Below, piece after piece: positions 1 to 8,713 of a stretch of 16,302 nt of DNA. The stretch's first letter is position 1; each line of letters begins with the position of its first letter. The DNA comes from an uncultured Actinomycetes bacterium (GTDB lineage: Bacteria; Actinomycetota; Actinomycetes; S36-B12). Below the pieces are notes generated by a model. It was given only the letters and a program-made list of their open reading frames with translations, ran no database searches and had not been told where the DNA came from. A program made the position numbers and the translations under genes. The stretch covers positions 1 through 16,302 of the forward strand of contig CALFIA010000027.1 in NCBI GenBank assembly GCA_937876275.1, given 5' to 3'.

Positions 1-28
1 TCCACGAGTCTGACCACGTGCCACTCAC
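1..28 (-). CDS. argD: Acetylornithine aminotransferase, first codons only (probable)
   Basis: Only the first nine codons fall inside the window, reading MSGTWSDSW from a GTG at 28-26. This GTG overlaps the argB stop in a GTGA arrangement (TCAC at 25-28 on the plus strand), the same junction as between argC and argJ. ArgD proteins often begin with a short stretch containing tryptophan before the conserved core, so the residues fit but do not prove identity. The name comes mainly from the usual argC-J-B-D order. If right, the enzyme is a PLP-dependent transaminase making N-acetylornithine from the ArgC product. Confidence 0.55.
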
Positions 29-915
29 GACGACGCACCATCGGGAAGCACCATCGTGCCGATTCCCTCATCAGTGAAGACCTCCAGCAGCACCGAATGC
101 GAAAGTCGGCCATCAATCACGTGCGCACGTGGAACACCACCTTGTACTGCCCTCAGGCATGCCTCCATCTTCGGCACCATGCCCGACTCGAGTGCCGGGA
201 GCATGGACTCGAGATCACTCTGAGAGATCCGGCGGATGATGGAATCACGATTCGGCCAGTCTGAATACAGGCCTTCCACATCCGTAAGAAGAACGAATTT
301 CTCGGCGCCTAACGCCATGGCGAGGGCAGCAGCTGCGGTGTCAGCATTGACGTTATGCACCACTCCATCGATATCCCGCGCCACTGTTGAGACCACGGGG
401 ATGAGACCGTCATCGAGCAACTGAGTCACGAACGCGGGATTTACTTCGACGACATCACCCACCTGTCCGACATCGACAGGTGACCCGTCAACCAGCGCTG
501 TCCGCCTTTCCGCAACGAAGAGGTCAGCGTCCTCGCCCGACATCCCTACGGCGTACGGACCATGATCATTGATCAGCCCCACGAGTTCGCGCTGAACCTG
601 GCCGACGAGCACCATGGCGACGACGTCCATAACTTCAGGTGTCGTTACGCGGTAGCCACCACGAAACTCCGACTCGATGCCGAGTCTCGCAAGCATTGCG
701 TTGATCTGGGGACCGCCACCGTGCACAACCACGGGCCGCAGACCGGCAAGCCGAAGGAACACGATGTCCTGGGCAAAGCTCGACTTGAGCTCATCATCAA
801 CCATGGCATTACCGCCGTACTTGACGACGATGGTGGCGCCGTGGAATCTCTTCAGCCAGGGCAGTGCTTCAGCGAGAACGGTTGCCTTGGATCCTGCGTC
901 GTGTGCGGAGTGCAT
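25..915 (-). CDS. argB: Acetylglutamate kinase, probably arginine-sensitive type
   Basis: ArgB phosphorylates N-acetylglutamate with ATP, the second step of arginine synthesis, in the cytosol. The 296-residue product has the amino acid kinase signatures: KYGGNAM at 32-38, HGGGPQI at 65-71, NVNADTAA at 188-195, DVEGLY at 212-217 and a C-terminal FTDEGIGTMV. An N-terminal helix (about 11-25, TVLAEALPWLKRF) precedes the core. Arginine-inhibited kinases such as that of Pseudomonas aeruginosa carry such a helix and the E. coli enzyme lacks it, so feedback inhibition is a fair inference. The frame is open upstream to 1005, but that part overlaps argJ. The ATG at 915 has an AGAGG ribosome site about six bases before it and lies 10 bases after the argJ stop. 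The stop overlaps the next start (GTGA). Confidence 0.97.
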   Translation of the reverse strand: MHSAHDAGSKATVLAEALPWLKRFHGATIVVKYGGNAMVDDELKSSFAQDIVFLRLAGLRPVVVHGGGPQINAMLARLGIESEFRGGYRVTTPEVMDVVAMVLVGQVQRELVGLINDHGPYAVGMSGEDADLFVAERRTALVDGSPVDVGQVGDVVEVNPAFVTQLLDDGLIPVVSTVARDIDGVVHNVNADTAAAALAMALGAEKFVLLTDVEGLYSDWPNRDSIIRRISQSDLESMLPALESGMVPKMEACLRAVQGGVPRAHVIDGRLSHSVLLEVFTDEGIGTMVLPDGASS

Positions 916-925
916 TCTTGGCCTC

Positions 926-2092
926 TCAGGTCGCGTAAGCGGAGTTCTCGTGGACATAGTCGGCGGTGAGGTCGTTCGTCCAGATGGTTGCCGAATGCGA
1001 GCCACTGTGAAGATTTACGTCGATACGCACCTCGCGGCCAGCTAGGGACACGAGGTCGCGCGAGTCGCCGACTCCACCATTCCGGCACACCCAGACACCG
1101 TTCAGGGCTACGTCCACCTGCCAGGGGTCGAACTCAGCGGAGGTCGTGCCGGCGGCAGACAAGACTCGGCCCCAGTTCGGATCCTCGCCATGAATCGCGC
1201 ACTTCAGGAGATTGCTGCGACTGACGGCTCGAGCGACTTCCAGTGCATCGTCGACACAAGCTGCTCCACTGACAACGATCTCGATGTCCTTGCTCGCTCC
1301 CTCGGCATCGCCGATGAGCTGGCGTGCGAGATCCATGCAGACGCGAGTTAGCACGTCAGTGAACTCGGAAGCCGAAGGCTTGACCCCGCTGGCAGCGTTG
1401 GCGAGGAGAAACACGGTGTCATTCGTGCTCATGCAGCCATCAGAATCAATGCGATCAAAGCTGAGCGAGACCGCGTCCGTGAGCGCCGCACGCGCGAGGT
1501 CTGCCGGGATATCCGCATCTGTGGTGATGACAACCAGCATTGTTGCGAGCGCCGGCGCCAACATGCCCGCACCCTTTGCCATTCCCCCCACGACAAAGCC
1601 CTGACCTTGCGCAACGGCCGTCTTCGGCACTGTGTCGGTCGTCATGATCGCCGTGGCCGCGGCCGGCCCACCTTCGTCAGACAAGGCCGCGACGGCGAGA
1701 TCGACTCCGTGAAGAAGCTTCTCCATGGGGAGGCGCTCGCCGATGAGTCCGGTGGAGCAAATGCCGAGGTCGCCGGCCGCCACGTCGAGCCCAGTCTGCA
1801 CAAGACGCTCCGCCACGTATTCGGCCGTGCGGTGGGTATCAGCGAAACCCTCAGGACCTGTGCAGGCATTGGCGCCACCTGAGTTCAGGAAGACTCCGCG
1901 CAGGCTTGCGTCCTTGATGACCTGCTCAGACCACTGGACAGGAGCGGCCTTGAACCGATTTGAGGTAAACACTGCCGCCGCCACATCGAGTGGTCCGTCA
2001 TTGACGACGAGCGCAACGTCAGGCTTACCTGATGCCTTTATGCCGGCAGTGACTCCGGCGGCCCGGAAACCGCGGGCTGAGGTGACACTCAC
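926..2092 (-). CDS. argJ: Bifunctional ornithine acetyltransferase / N-acetylglutamate synthase
   Basis: ArgJ moves the acetyl group from N-acetylornithine to glutamate, recycling it; bifunctional forms also acetylate glutamate from acetyl-CoA. The precursor is 388 residues, normal for the family. The self-cleavage site is visible in KGAGMLAPALATML: the Ala183-Thr184 bond should be cut, making Thr184 the N-terminal nucleophile of the beta chain. The C-terminus, HENSAYAT, is the usual family ending. The start is GTG at 2092, overlapping the argC stop as GTGA, so translation is probably coupled. Whether this ArgJ also uses acetyl-CoA cannot be read from the sequence. Its presence with argC and argB indicates the cyclic acetyl pathway. 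Confidence 0.97.
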   Translation of the reverse strand: MSVTSARGFRAAGVTAGIKASGKPDVALVVNDGPLDVAAAVFTSNRFKAAPVQWSEQVIKDASLRGVFLNSGGANACTGPEGFADTHRTAEYVAERLVQTGLDVAAGDLGICSTGLIGERLPMEKLLHGVDLAVAALSDEGGPAAATAIMTTDTVPKTAVAQGQGFVVGGMAKGAGMLAPALATMLVVITTDADIPADLARAALTDAVSLSFDRIDSDGCMSTNDTVFLLANAASGVKPSASEFTDVLTRVCMDLARQLIGDAEGASKDIEIVVSGAACVDDALEVARAVSRSNLLKCAIHGEDPNWGRVLSAAGTTSAEFDPWQVDVALNGVWVCRNGGVGDSRDLVSLAGREVRIDVNLHSGSHSATIWTNDLTADYVHENSAYAT

Positions 2093-3117
2093 GGTGCGAC
2101 TCCGTTCGACGTGAGACCCGCAGTCTCAGAGAATCCGCAGATGATGTTGGCGTTCTGAAGTGCCTGGCCCGCTGCCCCCTTACCGAGATTGTCGATAACA
2201 CTCACGATCACGACTCTTCCTGAATGAGCATCGAGTGCCACCTGAAGCTGTGCAGCATTGGACCCCGAGACAGAACCTGTGTGCGGCCACGCTCCCGGAG
2301 CAAGCAGGTGGACAAAGGCTTCACCGTCATAGGCCGTATGAAGCGCATCGCGCAGAATCGATTCGCTCACGCCCTCTGCCGCCTGAGCCGTGCAGGTAGA
2401 AATGATGCCGCGCGGCATCGGTGCGAGCACCGGAGTGAACGAGAGGCGAACCTCTCCACCGTTAACCAGGGAGAGTTGCTGTTCGACCTCCGGAGTGTGT
2501 TGGTGAATTCCGCCCACTTTGTATGCAGACATCGAACCCATCACGGATGTGGCGAGCAGATTCTCCGAAGGCTTGCGTCCGGCTCCCGATGTTCCTGACG
2601 CGGCGACCACCACAAGAGTCAACGGGTCGATGAGGCCCGCTGCCAACAACGGTGCGAAGGCGAGCTCAATGCTGGTTGCATAGCAACCGGGGTTGGCGAT
2701 TCGGGTGGACCCAGCGATGAGAGCACGCTGCCCGGGAAGCTCAGGAAGGCCGTACACCCACGAGCCCGCATGCGTGCCGCCGTAGTAGGTCGTCCAGGCC
2801 GACTCGCTGACTAGACGGAAGTCAGCACCCAGATCGACAATCCGAAGATGGCCAGGCAACTCCGCCACGAGTGCCGCGGACTCTCCGTGCGGCAGTGCGA
2901 GGAATACGAGATCGGCGTCGCTCAGCGCCTCCGGTGTCGTTTCGGACAGAACCCGTGACCGTAGCGACGAGAGCTGGGGATGCACCTCCCCCACGGACAT
3001 CCCAGCTTTTCCGCCCGCGGCTAGCGGACCGATGGTGAATTCAGGATGGTCAGCGAGCAGCCTGAGCAGCTCGCCACCGGCGTAGCCCGAGGCGCCGGCC
3101 AGGGAGATTCGTGTCAT
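2089..3117 (-). CDS. argC: N-acetyl-gamma-glutamyl-phosphate reductase
   Basis: ArgC reduces N-acetylglutamyl phosphate to the semialdehyde with NADPH, the third step of arginine synthesis. The 342-residue protein begins with a nucleotide-binding loop, GASGYAGGE (8-16), and carries the catalytic cysteine in NPGCYATS (Cys145). PHGES (76-80) and DLGADFRL (95-102) are further family blocks. It is first in the arg cluster. The ATG at 3117 has no useful Shine-Dalgarno site (only GGA directly against the ATG). A TATACT element six bases upstream would start the RNA at the ATG itself, so a leaderless message is likely. An ArgR-like operator overlaps this promoter. The pheT stop is only 33 bases upstream, so some read-through from pheST is possible. 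Confidence 0.97.
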   Translation of the reverse strand: MTRISLAGASGYAGGELLRLLADHPEFTIGPLAAGGKAGMSVGEVHPQLSSLRSRVLSETTPEALSDADLVFLALPHGESAALVAELPGHLRIVDLGADFRLVSESAWTTYYGGTHAGSWVYGLPELPGQRALIAGSTRIANPGCYATSIELAFAPLLAAGLIDPLTLVVVAASGTSGAGRKPSENLLATSVMGSMSAYKVGGIHQHTPEVEQQLSLVNGGEVRLSFTPVLAPMPRGIISTCTAQAAEGVSESILRDALHTAYDGEAFVHLLAPGAWPHTGSVSGSNAAQLQVALDAHSGRVVIVSVIDNLGKGAAGQALQNANIICGFSETAGLTSNGVAP

Positions 3118-3153
3118 TCCATCAGTATACGCATATGCGCATATGGATGCTTA
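3118..3153 (-). promoter_or_regulatory. argC promoter, probably giving a leaderless transcript
   Basis: On the minus strand a TATACT hexamer (3129-3124) matches the sigma-70-type -10 consensus at five of six positions. It is followed by exactly six bases, GATGGA, and then the argC ATG. With normal spacing the first transcribed base is the A of the ATG. The -35 region, at the pheT stop codon, is poor (AAGCAT, TAAGCA or TTAAGC at spacers of 17 to 19), which suits a promoter controlled by a DNA-binding protein. Leaderless genes are common in actinobacteria. Confidence 0.55.
3126..3143 (-). promoter_or_regulatory. Probable ArgR operator (ARG box) before argC
   Basis: TATACGCATATGCGCATA is an 18-base inverted repeat with eight of nine pairs matched, centred at 3134/3135. 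A second, perfect 14-base palindrome, CATATGCGCATATG, is shifted along it at 3132-3145. The pattern arises from two tandem copies of CGCATATG (3130-3145). Known ARG boxes are 18-base imperfect palindromes rich in TGCAT/ATGCA-like steps, placed before argC. The position and length fit, but I have no actinobacterial consensus to score against. Binding here would cover the space just upstream of, and part of, the argC -10 element, blocking polymerase when arginine is high. Confidence 0.6.
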
Positions 3154-5622
3154 ACGCAGGACAGCTCCGCACACTCGGGCAGCCGACTCGAGTGCGGCCT
3201 GTCGGGCAGCGGCTGTCTCGGCCGCCTCCAGGGTGCGATCGGCGGCCCGGAACCTCAGCGCGAAGGCAAGGGAGCGATACCCATCGGGTACTTGAGGGCC
3301 GCGATAGACATCAAAGAGCCTGACCGACTCCAGCAGATCCCCTGCCCCGGCCCGCAAGGCTTCCTCAACGTCGGCTGCGGTTACGGAATCGCTGACGACG
3401 AGTGCCAGATCTTCCTTTGCCACGGGCTGGGTGCCAACCCGAGGCGCTGAGCGCACCGCGGGGGCCGCCGCCATGAGCGCTCCAAGATCAAGTTCCCAGG
3501 CACAGGTGCGTGAGGACAGGCCCGTGGCTTCCACGACGCGTGGATGCAATTCACCGGCAGAGCCAAGGACGCGATCATCGACGACGATCTCAGCGCAACG
3601 ACCGGGATGGAAGACAGGATCCGATCCCTGCCTGACCACTGCGGCGACCCCAAGGATGTCGCACACGCTCAATGCTGCGGCGACGGCATCGGACCAATCA
3701 AAGTCGCGGGCAGATCCCCACCAGCCATCGAGCTCGCGCTCGCCGGCCAGGATTCCTGCAACCTGGAACGGCTGGCTCGGAAGCGTGTCATTGAGCTCTC
3801 GCCATTGCGCATCACTGGGGCGGTCCAGAACGCTCGGCCGCACGGCCCTACCACTCACGGCTCCGCGATATACGGATCCGAGCTCGAAAACGTTCACGTT
3901 GGTGTTGCCGCGACCGGCATTGCGACGCACGGCCGCGATCAGGCCGGGCAGCAAGGTGGCACGCAGGTACGGCTGCTGATCCGACATCGGATTCGCCAGC
4001 CGCACATCGGATCGGCGGGGGTCGTCGGCCGGAATGCGCAGAGCATCAAGCTCGGCATCGGAGACGAACGGATAGCAGAGCACCTCCACCGCACCGCGCG
4101 AGCCAAGCATCGTGCCCACTCGACGGCGCATGCGCTGTTGCGGCGTGAGACCGTGACCCACCGCAGCGATCGGCAGGCGCGAGGGAACGCTGTCGAAGCC
4201 GATGAGCCTGACGACCTCCTCGACGAGATCAGCGGGATCCGTGATGTCGGCCCGCCAGGAGGGCGGAGTAACGCACAGGAGCTCGCCATCAGTAACGACC
4301 TGGCAGCCGACGCTGGTCAGCTTGTCGACGACCACGGCATCCGCGATCGGCATGCCGGCCACAGTGGACGGCTCGTTCACCGGCATCTCGATCACGACAT
4401 CAGACACGGGCGCCTCGACTGCAGTCATGCCGACGTACCGTCCGCCGCCGTACTCCAGGAGCAAGGAGGCAGCACGTGCTGACGCATACGGTGCCAATTG
4501 CCGATCGACTCCACGCTCGAACCGACGTGATGCCTCCGAGCTCAGCTTGTGACGCCGCGCCATGCGTGCGACGACCTCAGCCGAGAAATGCGCTGCCTCG
4601 AGTGCGATAGCTGTCGTCGAATCGTCGATTTCGGTATCGAGTCCACCCATGGTTCCGGCGAGACCGATCGGGCCTCGATCATCGGCAATTACGAGATCAT
4701 CAGCGTCTAACGTACGAGTGACGTGGTCGAGAGTTTCGAGCGTGTCACCCGAGCGAGGACGCCGTGCAGTAACGGTGCCACGAAGCTTTCCAAGATCGAA
4801 TGCATGCAGAGGCTGCCCGGTTTCCAGCATCACGTAATTGGTGACATCGACTGCGAGTGACACCGGGCGCATGCCGCACGCAGACAGACGCTTGCGCATC
4901 CATTCCGGCGAGACCGCCTTAGGATCAAACCCGACGATAGTTCGCAGGGTGAACATGTCACAGGCAGCTAAGTCTTCGCTGGCGCACTCCGCGGGAGTGC
5001 GCACCGACTCAGGCGCAGGGAGATCCACAAGCGCCGAACCTGGATCGACAAATTCGGAACCGTACGAGATAGCCAGTTCTCGTGCCAGTCCGCGGAGCGA
5101 AAGGGCGTAGCCGCGATCGGGAGTTACTGCGATATCAAGAATCTCGTCACCTATACCGAGAATTGGCCGAGCATCGTCGCCGGCCTCCGCTGAGTCTGTG
5201 GGGAGAATGATGATGCCGTCGTGGCCGTCACCAAGACCGAGCTCTCGCTCAGAGCAGAGCATGCCGTCGGACACACGCCCGTAGGTCTCACGCGCGGCAA
5301 TGGTGAAGCCACCGGGGAGAACAGTGCCCGGAAGGGCTACGACGACGAGGTCGCCCACGATGAAGTTTCGGGCACCGCAGATGATTCCTCGAGTAACGCC
5401 GCCCACATTGACCTGACACCAGCGGATCGGCTTCTTGAACTCCGTGAGCTCTTCAATGCTTTCGACATGGCCCACCACGAGATCACCGTCGACACCCTCA
5501 CCCATAGTCTCGACTGTCTCGACTTCCAGGCCGGCGCGAATTAGGCGTTCGGCAATATCGCGACCGCCCTCACCTTCGGGGATGGCAACGAGCTCACGCA
5601 GCCACGACACAGGGGCGCGCAT
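3151..5622 (-). CDS. pheT: Phenylalanine-tRNA ligase beta subunit
   Basis: The beta subunit of the cytosolic alpha2-beta2 synthetase that charges tRNA-Phe. At 823 residues it has the full bacterial layout: an N-terminal part, an OB-fold tRNA-binding (EMAP-like) domain around 40-150, the B3/B4 editing region around 210-370 containing VDVTNYVMLETGQPLHAFD (258-276) and SSEASRRFERGVD (361-373), the B5 domain around 400-480 ending in SWRADITDPADLVEEVVRLIG (455-475), a catalytic-like domain, and a C-terminal FDX-ACB anticodon-binding domain from about 730. The B3/B4 region normally removes mischarged tyrosine. The ATG at 5622 shares one base with the pheS stop (TGATG), implying coupled synthesis of the two subunits. 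The stop lies 33 bases before argC, and the argC promoter and operator occupy that gap. Confidence 0.98.
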   Translation of the reverse strand: MRAPVSWLRELVAIPEGEGGRDIAERLIRAGLEVETVETMGEGVDGDLVVGHVESIEELTEFKKPIRWCQVNVGGVTRGIICGARNFIVGDLVVVALPGTVLPGGFTIAARETYGRVSDGMLCSERELGLGDGHDGIIILPTDSAEAGDDARPILGIGDEILDIAVTPDRGYALSLRGLARELAISYGSEFVDPGSALVDLPAPESVRTPAECASEDLAACDMFTLRTIVGFDPKAVSPEWMRKRLSACGMRPVSLAVDVTNYVMLETGQPLHAFDLGKLRGTVTARRPRSGDTLETLDHVTRTLDADDLVIADDRGPIGLAGTMGGLDTEIDDSTTAIALEAAHFSAEVVARMARRHKLSSEASRRFERGVDRQLAPYASARAASLLLEYGGGRYVGMTAVEAPVSDVVIEMPVNEPSTVAGMPIADAVVVDKLTSVGCQVVTDGELLCVTPPSWRADITDPADLVEEVVRLIGFDSVPSRLPIAAVGHGLTPQQRMRRRVGTMLGSRGAVEVLCYPFVSDAELDALRIPADDPRRSDVRLANPMSDQQPYLRATLLPGLIAAVRRNAGRGNTNVNVFELGSVYRGAVSGRAVRPSVLDRPSDAQWRELNDTLPSQPFQVAGILAGERELDGWWGSARDFDWSDAVAAALSVCDILGVAAVVRQGSDPVFHPGRCAEIVVDDRVLGSAGELHPRVVEATGLSSRTCAWELDLGALMAAAPAVRSAPRVGTQPVAKEDLALVVSDSVTAADVEEALRAGAGDLLESVRLFDVYRGPQVPDGYRSLAFALRFRAADRTLEAAETAAARQAALESAARVCGAVLR

Positions 5623-6731
5623 CAGGACTCCACTCCGAAGGCCTGGCTGAAGCGCACATCGCCTTCGACCATGTCGCGCATGTCAGTGACTCCATTTCGG
5701 AACATGAGCGTTCGCTCGATCCCCATGCCGAAAGCGAAACCTCGGTATTTGGACGAATCGATTCCGACGGCCGCGAGGACTCGCGGATTCACCATGCCGC
5801 AACCGCCCCATTCAATCCAGCCTTCACTTCCGCAGGTACGGCACGACTTAGCGGGATCGCCGATCGAGGCACCACGGCACACGAAGCACTGAACATCGAG
5901 TTCGGCGCTGGGCTCAGTGAACGGGAAGTATGACGGGCGCAGGCGAGTGACGATGCCCTCTCCGAACATCTCTGCCGCGAAGTGGTCGAGAGTTCCCTTG
6001 AGATCAGCCATCGTGATGTTCTCGTCGACGGCGAGGCCCTCGACTTGGTGGAACACTGGAGTATGGGTCGCATCGAGTTCATCAGTGCGGAACACCCGAC
6101 CAGGAGCAACGACATAGATTGGTAGCGGTCGTTCGAGCATCGCACGAATCTGAATAGGCGAGGTCTGGGTGCGCAAGACAACGCCGCTCTCGGCCGAACC
6201 GATATAGAAGGTGTCTTGCATCGTTCGTGCAGGATGATCAGGCGGAACGTTGAGCGCGTCAAAGTTCACCCATTCAGATTCAACCTCGGGCCCTTCAGCG
6301 ATGTCGTAGCCCATGGCAATGAAGACGTCACAGATGCGCTCCATCAAGGTGGTGAGCGGGTGGCGCGCACCCACGGTCGAACGGTCGACGGGAAGAGTGA
6401 CGTCAACAGCTTCGTCGACCAAGACTCTCTCGTCGCGCTCGGTCTCCAAGATCTCGGTACGCGAGTCAAGCGCCGCCTTGATCGCACTTCGAGCCTCGCC
6501 AATGCGTTTGCCGGCCTCGGCCTTGGCAGCCGGAGGAAGGGCGCCGATTTCCCGATTCGCGAGGGCCAGAGGCGAGCGATCACCCGCATGCGCCAGGCGA
6601 GCGTCCTTGAGCGCTTGAAGGTCAACGGCACTGGCGATAGCGCCCAGCGCGTCAGTCACCATGCCATCAATAGCCGTAGCGTCGAGGGCAGCGACCTGCT
6701 TGGGGTCGAAGGAGGAGTTTGGCGCAGACAT
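5622..6731 (-). CDS. pheS: Phenylalanine-tRNA ligase alpha subunit
   Basis: The catalytic alpha subunit, which forms phenylalanyl-adenylate and transfers the residue to tRNA-Phe. The 369-residue protein has an N-terminal coiled-coil arm (about 1-105) and a class II aminoacyl-tRNA synthetase core. Motif regions include HPARTMQDTFYI (166-177), FRTDELDATHTPVFHQVEG (214-232) and the C-terminal GMGIERTLM (335-343). A CFVC...CRTC pair of cysteine motifs (282-300) followed by GWIEWGGCGMVNP is as I know it from actinobacterial PheS. The ATG at 6731 is chosen because residues from MSAPNSSFDP onward fit family N-termini. The ribosome site is weak (CCAGGCT before the ATG). The 86-base gap to cysNC shows no clear terminator, so read-through from the sulfur genes is possible. 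Confidence 0.98.
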   Translation of the reverse strand: MSAPNSSFDPKQVAALDATAIDGMVTDALGAIASAVDLQALKDARLAHAGDRSPLALANREIGALPPAAKAEAGKRIGEARSAIKAALDSRTEILETERDERVLVDEAVDVTLPVDRSTVGARHPLTTLMERICDVFIAMGYDIAEGPEVESEWVNFDALNVPPDHPARTMQDTFYIGSAESGVVLRTQTSPIQIRAMLERPLPIYVVAPGRVFRTDELDATHTPVFHQVEGLAVDENITMADLKGTLDHFAAEMFGEGIVTRLRPSYFPFTEPSAELDVQCFVCRGASIGDPAKSCRTCGSEGWIEWGGCGMVNPRVLAAVGIDSSKYRGFAFGMGIERTLMFRNGVTDMRDMVEGDVRFSQAFGVES

Positions 6732-6817
6732 AGCCTGGTGAGTATCCCAGATTGAGTGGGCCTCGCCTAACGACGGCCTTGGCGCGCCGCCTCAATGTCG
6801 ACGCGAACCAATCGTGG

Positions 6818-8713
6818 CTACTCCCCCAGGATTGCCTTCACCAACTGGTCGACCGTTGCATCGAGATTTCCGTTGCCGGCGAGTACGAGATCCGGGTGGG
6901 TAGGAATCTCGTACTCCTGGCCGACACCCGTCATATTGGGCAGATTGCCTGCGGCCGCCTTCGCGTATAGCCCCTTGGGGTCTCGCTCCTGTGCCACGGC
7001 CAACGGGGTGTCGACGAAGACCTCCAGGAACTCGCCCGGTTCGAAGAGATCCTTAGCTGCCCGACGATCCGAGGTGAAAGGTGACACCAATGCCACAAGA
7101 ACCACGATGCCGGAATCACGCATCAATTTCGACACTTCAGCCACGCGACGGACGTTCTCGGCGCGATCCTCGGGGGTAAACCCGAGATCCTTATTGAGAC
7201 CGTGGCGCACATTGTCGCCATCGAGCACGTAGGTATGCACGCCAAGCGCATGCAGTTTCCGCACAGCAGCATCGGCAATTGTCGACTTGCCGGCACCGGA
7301 AAGCCCCGTGAGCCACACAACCTTGGCATCGTGGCCCATCAGCAGCTTGCGCGCCTCATGGTCGACGGCGTAGTCGTGATACTTCACATTCGCGGAACGA
7401 CGCATTGAATGCGCCACCATTCCGGCAGCGACGGTGTCAGCGGTCACGCGATCCACAAGCAGGAACCCGCCAGTGTCACGGCACACGGCATAGTTATCGA
7501 GCGGAATGGGCTTGTCGGTCGCAACCTCAACGCGGCCGATGTCATTCATCTCAAGTATGCGGGCTGCATCGTGATGGCCCGTCACGACATCGATGCGGTG
7601 ACGTACGTTGGTGACTGTCGCTGGCACCGAACGCGACCCCGACACCAAGAGGTACGAGCGACCGTGCGCGAGTGGTTCCTCGCCCAACCACACCATGTCA
7701 ACGGCAAACCGATCTGCCGGCTCGAGGGAATCCGCATCCGTGCCCGTGATGACATCACCGCGAGTGACATCGACCTCGCGATCCAACGTGATGGTGACGG
7801 CCTGACCCCATTCGGCGCGCTCAAGATCCCTGACGTGACCGTCAACATGAAGATCGTACGTAACAATTCTGTCGATGACAGCAGGCCGTCCACTGTCAGC
7901 AATGACGATCGAGTCACCTCGCGAGATCGATCCAGAGACCACGGTTCCCGCGTAGCCGCGGAAATTGCCTTCAGCCCGAACGATGAATTGGACCGGGAAG
8001 CGGAACGGCTCCGTGCCGGTCAGCGTTGCCTCCGACTGCACCGGCTCCCACGCCTCGAGAGCACCGAGCAACGTCGGACCGTGATACCACGGCATCTTGT
8101 CGCTGGCGACCGTGATGTTGTCGCCGCTAAAAGCACTCACGGGGATCGTGATGACCTCAGCCACATCAAGACGTGCGGCAGCCGCCCGAACCGCCCCCGA
8201 GATCTCCTCGTACGTCGCGTGCTCATAAGCAACGAGATCCATCTTGTTAACAGCGACGATGATCGTCTTGACGCCCATGAGAGCGCAGATGGTGAGGTGG
8301 CGGTGAGTCTGCGAACGCACGCCCCGTGCGGCATCAACCATGAGAATCGCGACGTCGCCATTGGATGCCGCGACCGCCATATTGCGCGTGTACTGCTCGT
8401 GCCCAGGTGAGTCGGCAACGAGAACACGCCGGCCATTCGGGAGGTTCATGTGTCGATAAGCGACGTCGATGGTGATGCCCTGCTCACGCTCCGCCTCGAG
8501 ACCGTCGGTAAGAAGCGAGTAGTCGATGTCACCGACGGGAACCGTTGAACCGCCTCGTCGAGTACGACGGGCGTACTCGAGAGTATCGATCGGGACCGAT
8601 CCGGTCTCCGCCAGAAGACGGCCGATCAGCGTGGACTTTCCGTCATCAACAGAGCCACACGTTACGAGGTGAAGGACTGGGGTGAGTTGTGCAGCCGAGA
8701 GTGTCGTTGCCAC
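6818..8713 (-). CDS. cysNC: Sulfate adenylyltransferase subunit 1 fused to adenylylsulfate kinase
   Basis: The N-terminal half is the CysN GTPase that drives ATP sulfurylase (sulfate + ATP to APS) together with CysD; the C-terminal domain is APS kinase, which makes PAPS. At 631 residues this is a normal fusion. GTPase motifs are GSVDDGKST (20-28), DSPGH (101-105) and NKMD (156-159), followed by EF-Tu-like barrels to about 440. The kinase domain (about 463-631) has its own P-loop, GLSGAGKST (470-478), LDGDNVRHGL (497-506), the serine in SPF (544-546) and RDPKGLYAKA (578-587). Neither half looks impaired. The start is GTG at 8713, sharing one base with the cysD stop (TAGTG). Making PAPS suggests PAPS reduction or sulfation elsewhere in the genome; no reductase gene is in this window. 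Confidence 0.97.
   Translation of the reverse strand: MATTLSAAQLTPVLHLVTCGSVDDGKSTLIGRLLAETGSVPIDTLEYARRTRRGGSTVPVGDIDYSLLTDGLEAEREQGITIDVAYRHMNLPNGRRVLVADSPGHEQYTRNMAVAASNGDVAILMVDAARGVRSQTHRHLTICALMGVKTIIVAVNKMDLVAYEHATYEEISGAVRAAAARLDVAEVITIPVSAFSGDNITVASDKMPWYHGPTLLGALEAWEPVQSEATLTGTEPFRFPVQFIVRAEGNFRGYAGTVVSGSISRGDSIVIADSGRPAVIDRIVTYDLHVDGHVRDLERAEWGQAVTITLDREVDVTRGDVITGTDADSLEPADRFAVDMVWLGEEPLAHGRSYLLVSGSRSVPATVTNVRHRIDVVTGHHDAARILEMNDIGRVEVATDKPIPLDNYAVCRDTGGFLLVDRVTADTVAAGMVAHSMRRSANVKYHDYAVDHEARKLLMGHDAKVVWLTGLSGAGKSTIADAAVRKLHALGVHTYVLDGDNVRHGLNKDLGFTPEDRAENVRRVAEVSKLMRDSGIVVLVALVSPFTSDRRAAKDLFEPGEFLEVFVDTPLAVAQERDPKGLYAKAAAGNLPNMTGVGQEYEIPTHPDLVLAGNGNLDATVDQLVKAILGE

Noticed and set aside
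916..1005. Upstream extension of argB to 1005
   Set aside because: It would overlap argJ by 80 bases and add a basic, unconserved stretch; the ATG at 915 has a proper ribosome site and gives normal family length.
3544..4482. Long plus-strand open frame (312 codons) opposite pheT
   Set aside because: Antisense shadow of pheT with no family motif and a composition biased to Arg, His and Gly; no promoter or ribosome site supports it.
6732..6817. Possible terminator between cysNC and pheS
   Set aside because: ATTGAG/CTCAAT arms are about 34 bases apart and the only other symmetry is GGCGCGCC; there is no compact stem or T-run, so I did not call a terminator.
7409..8410. Long plus-strand open frame (333 codons) opposite cysNC
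   Set aside because: It mirrors a strongly conserved gene on the other strand, has no recognisable domain and is rich in Arg/His/Asp as expected from the antisense of high-GC coding DNA.
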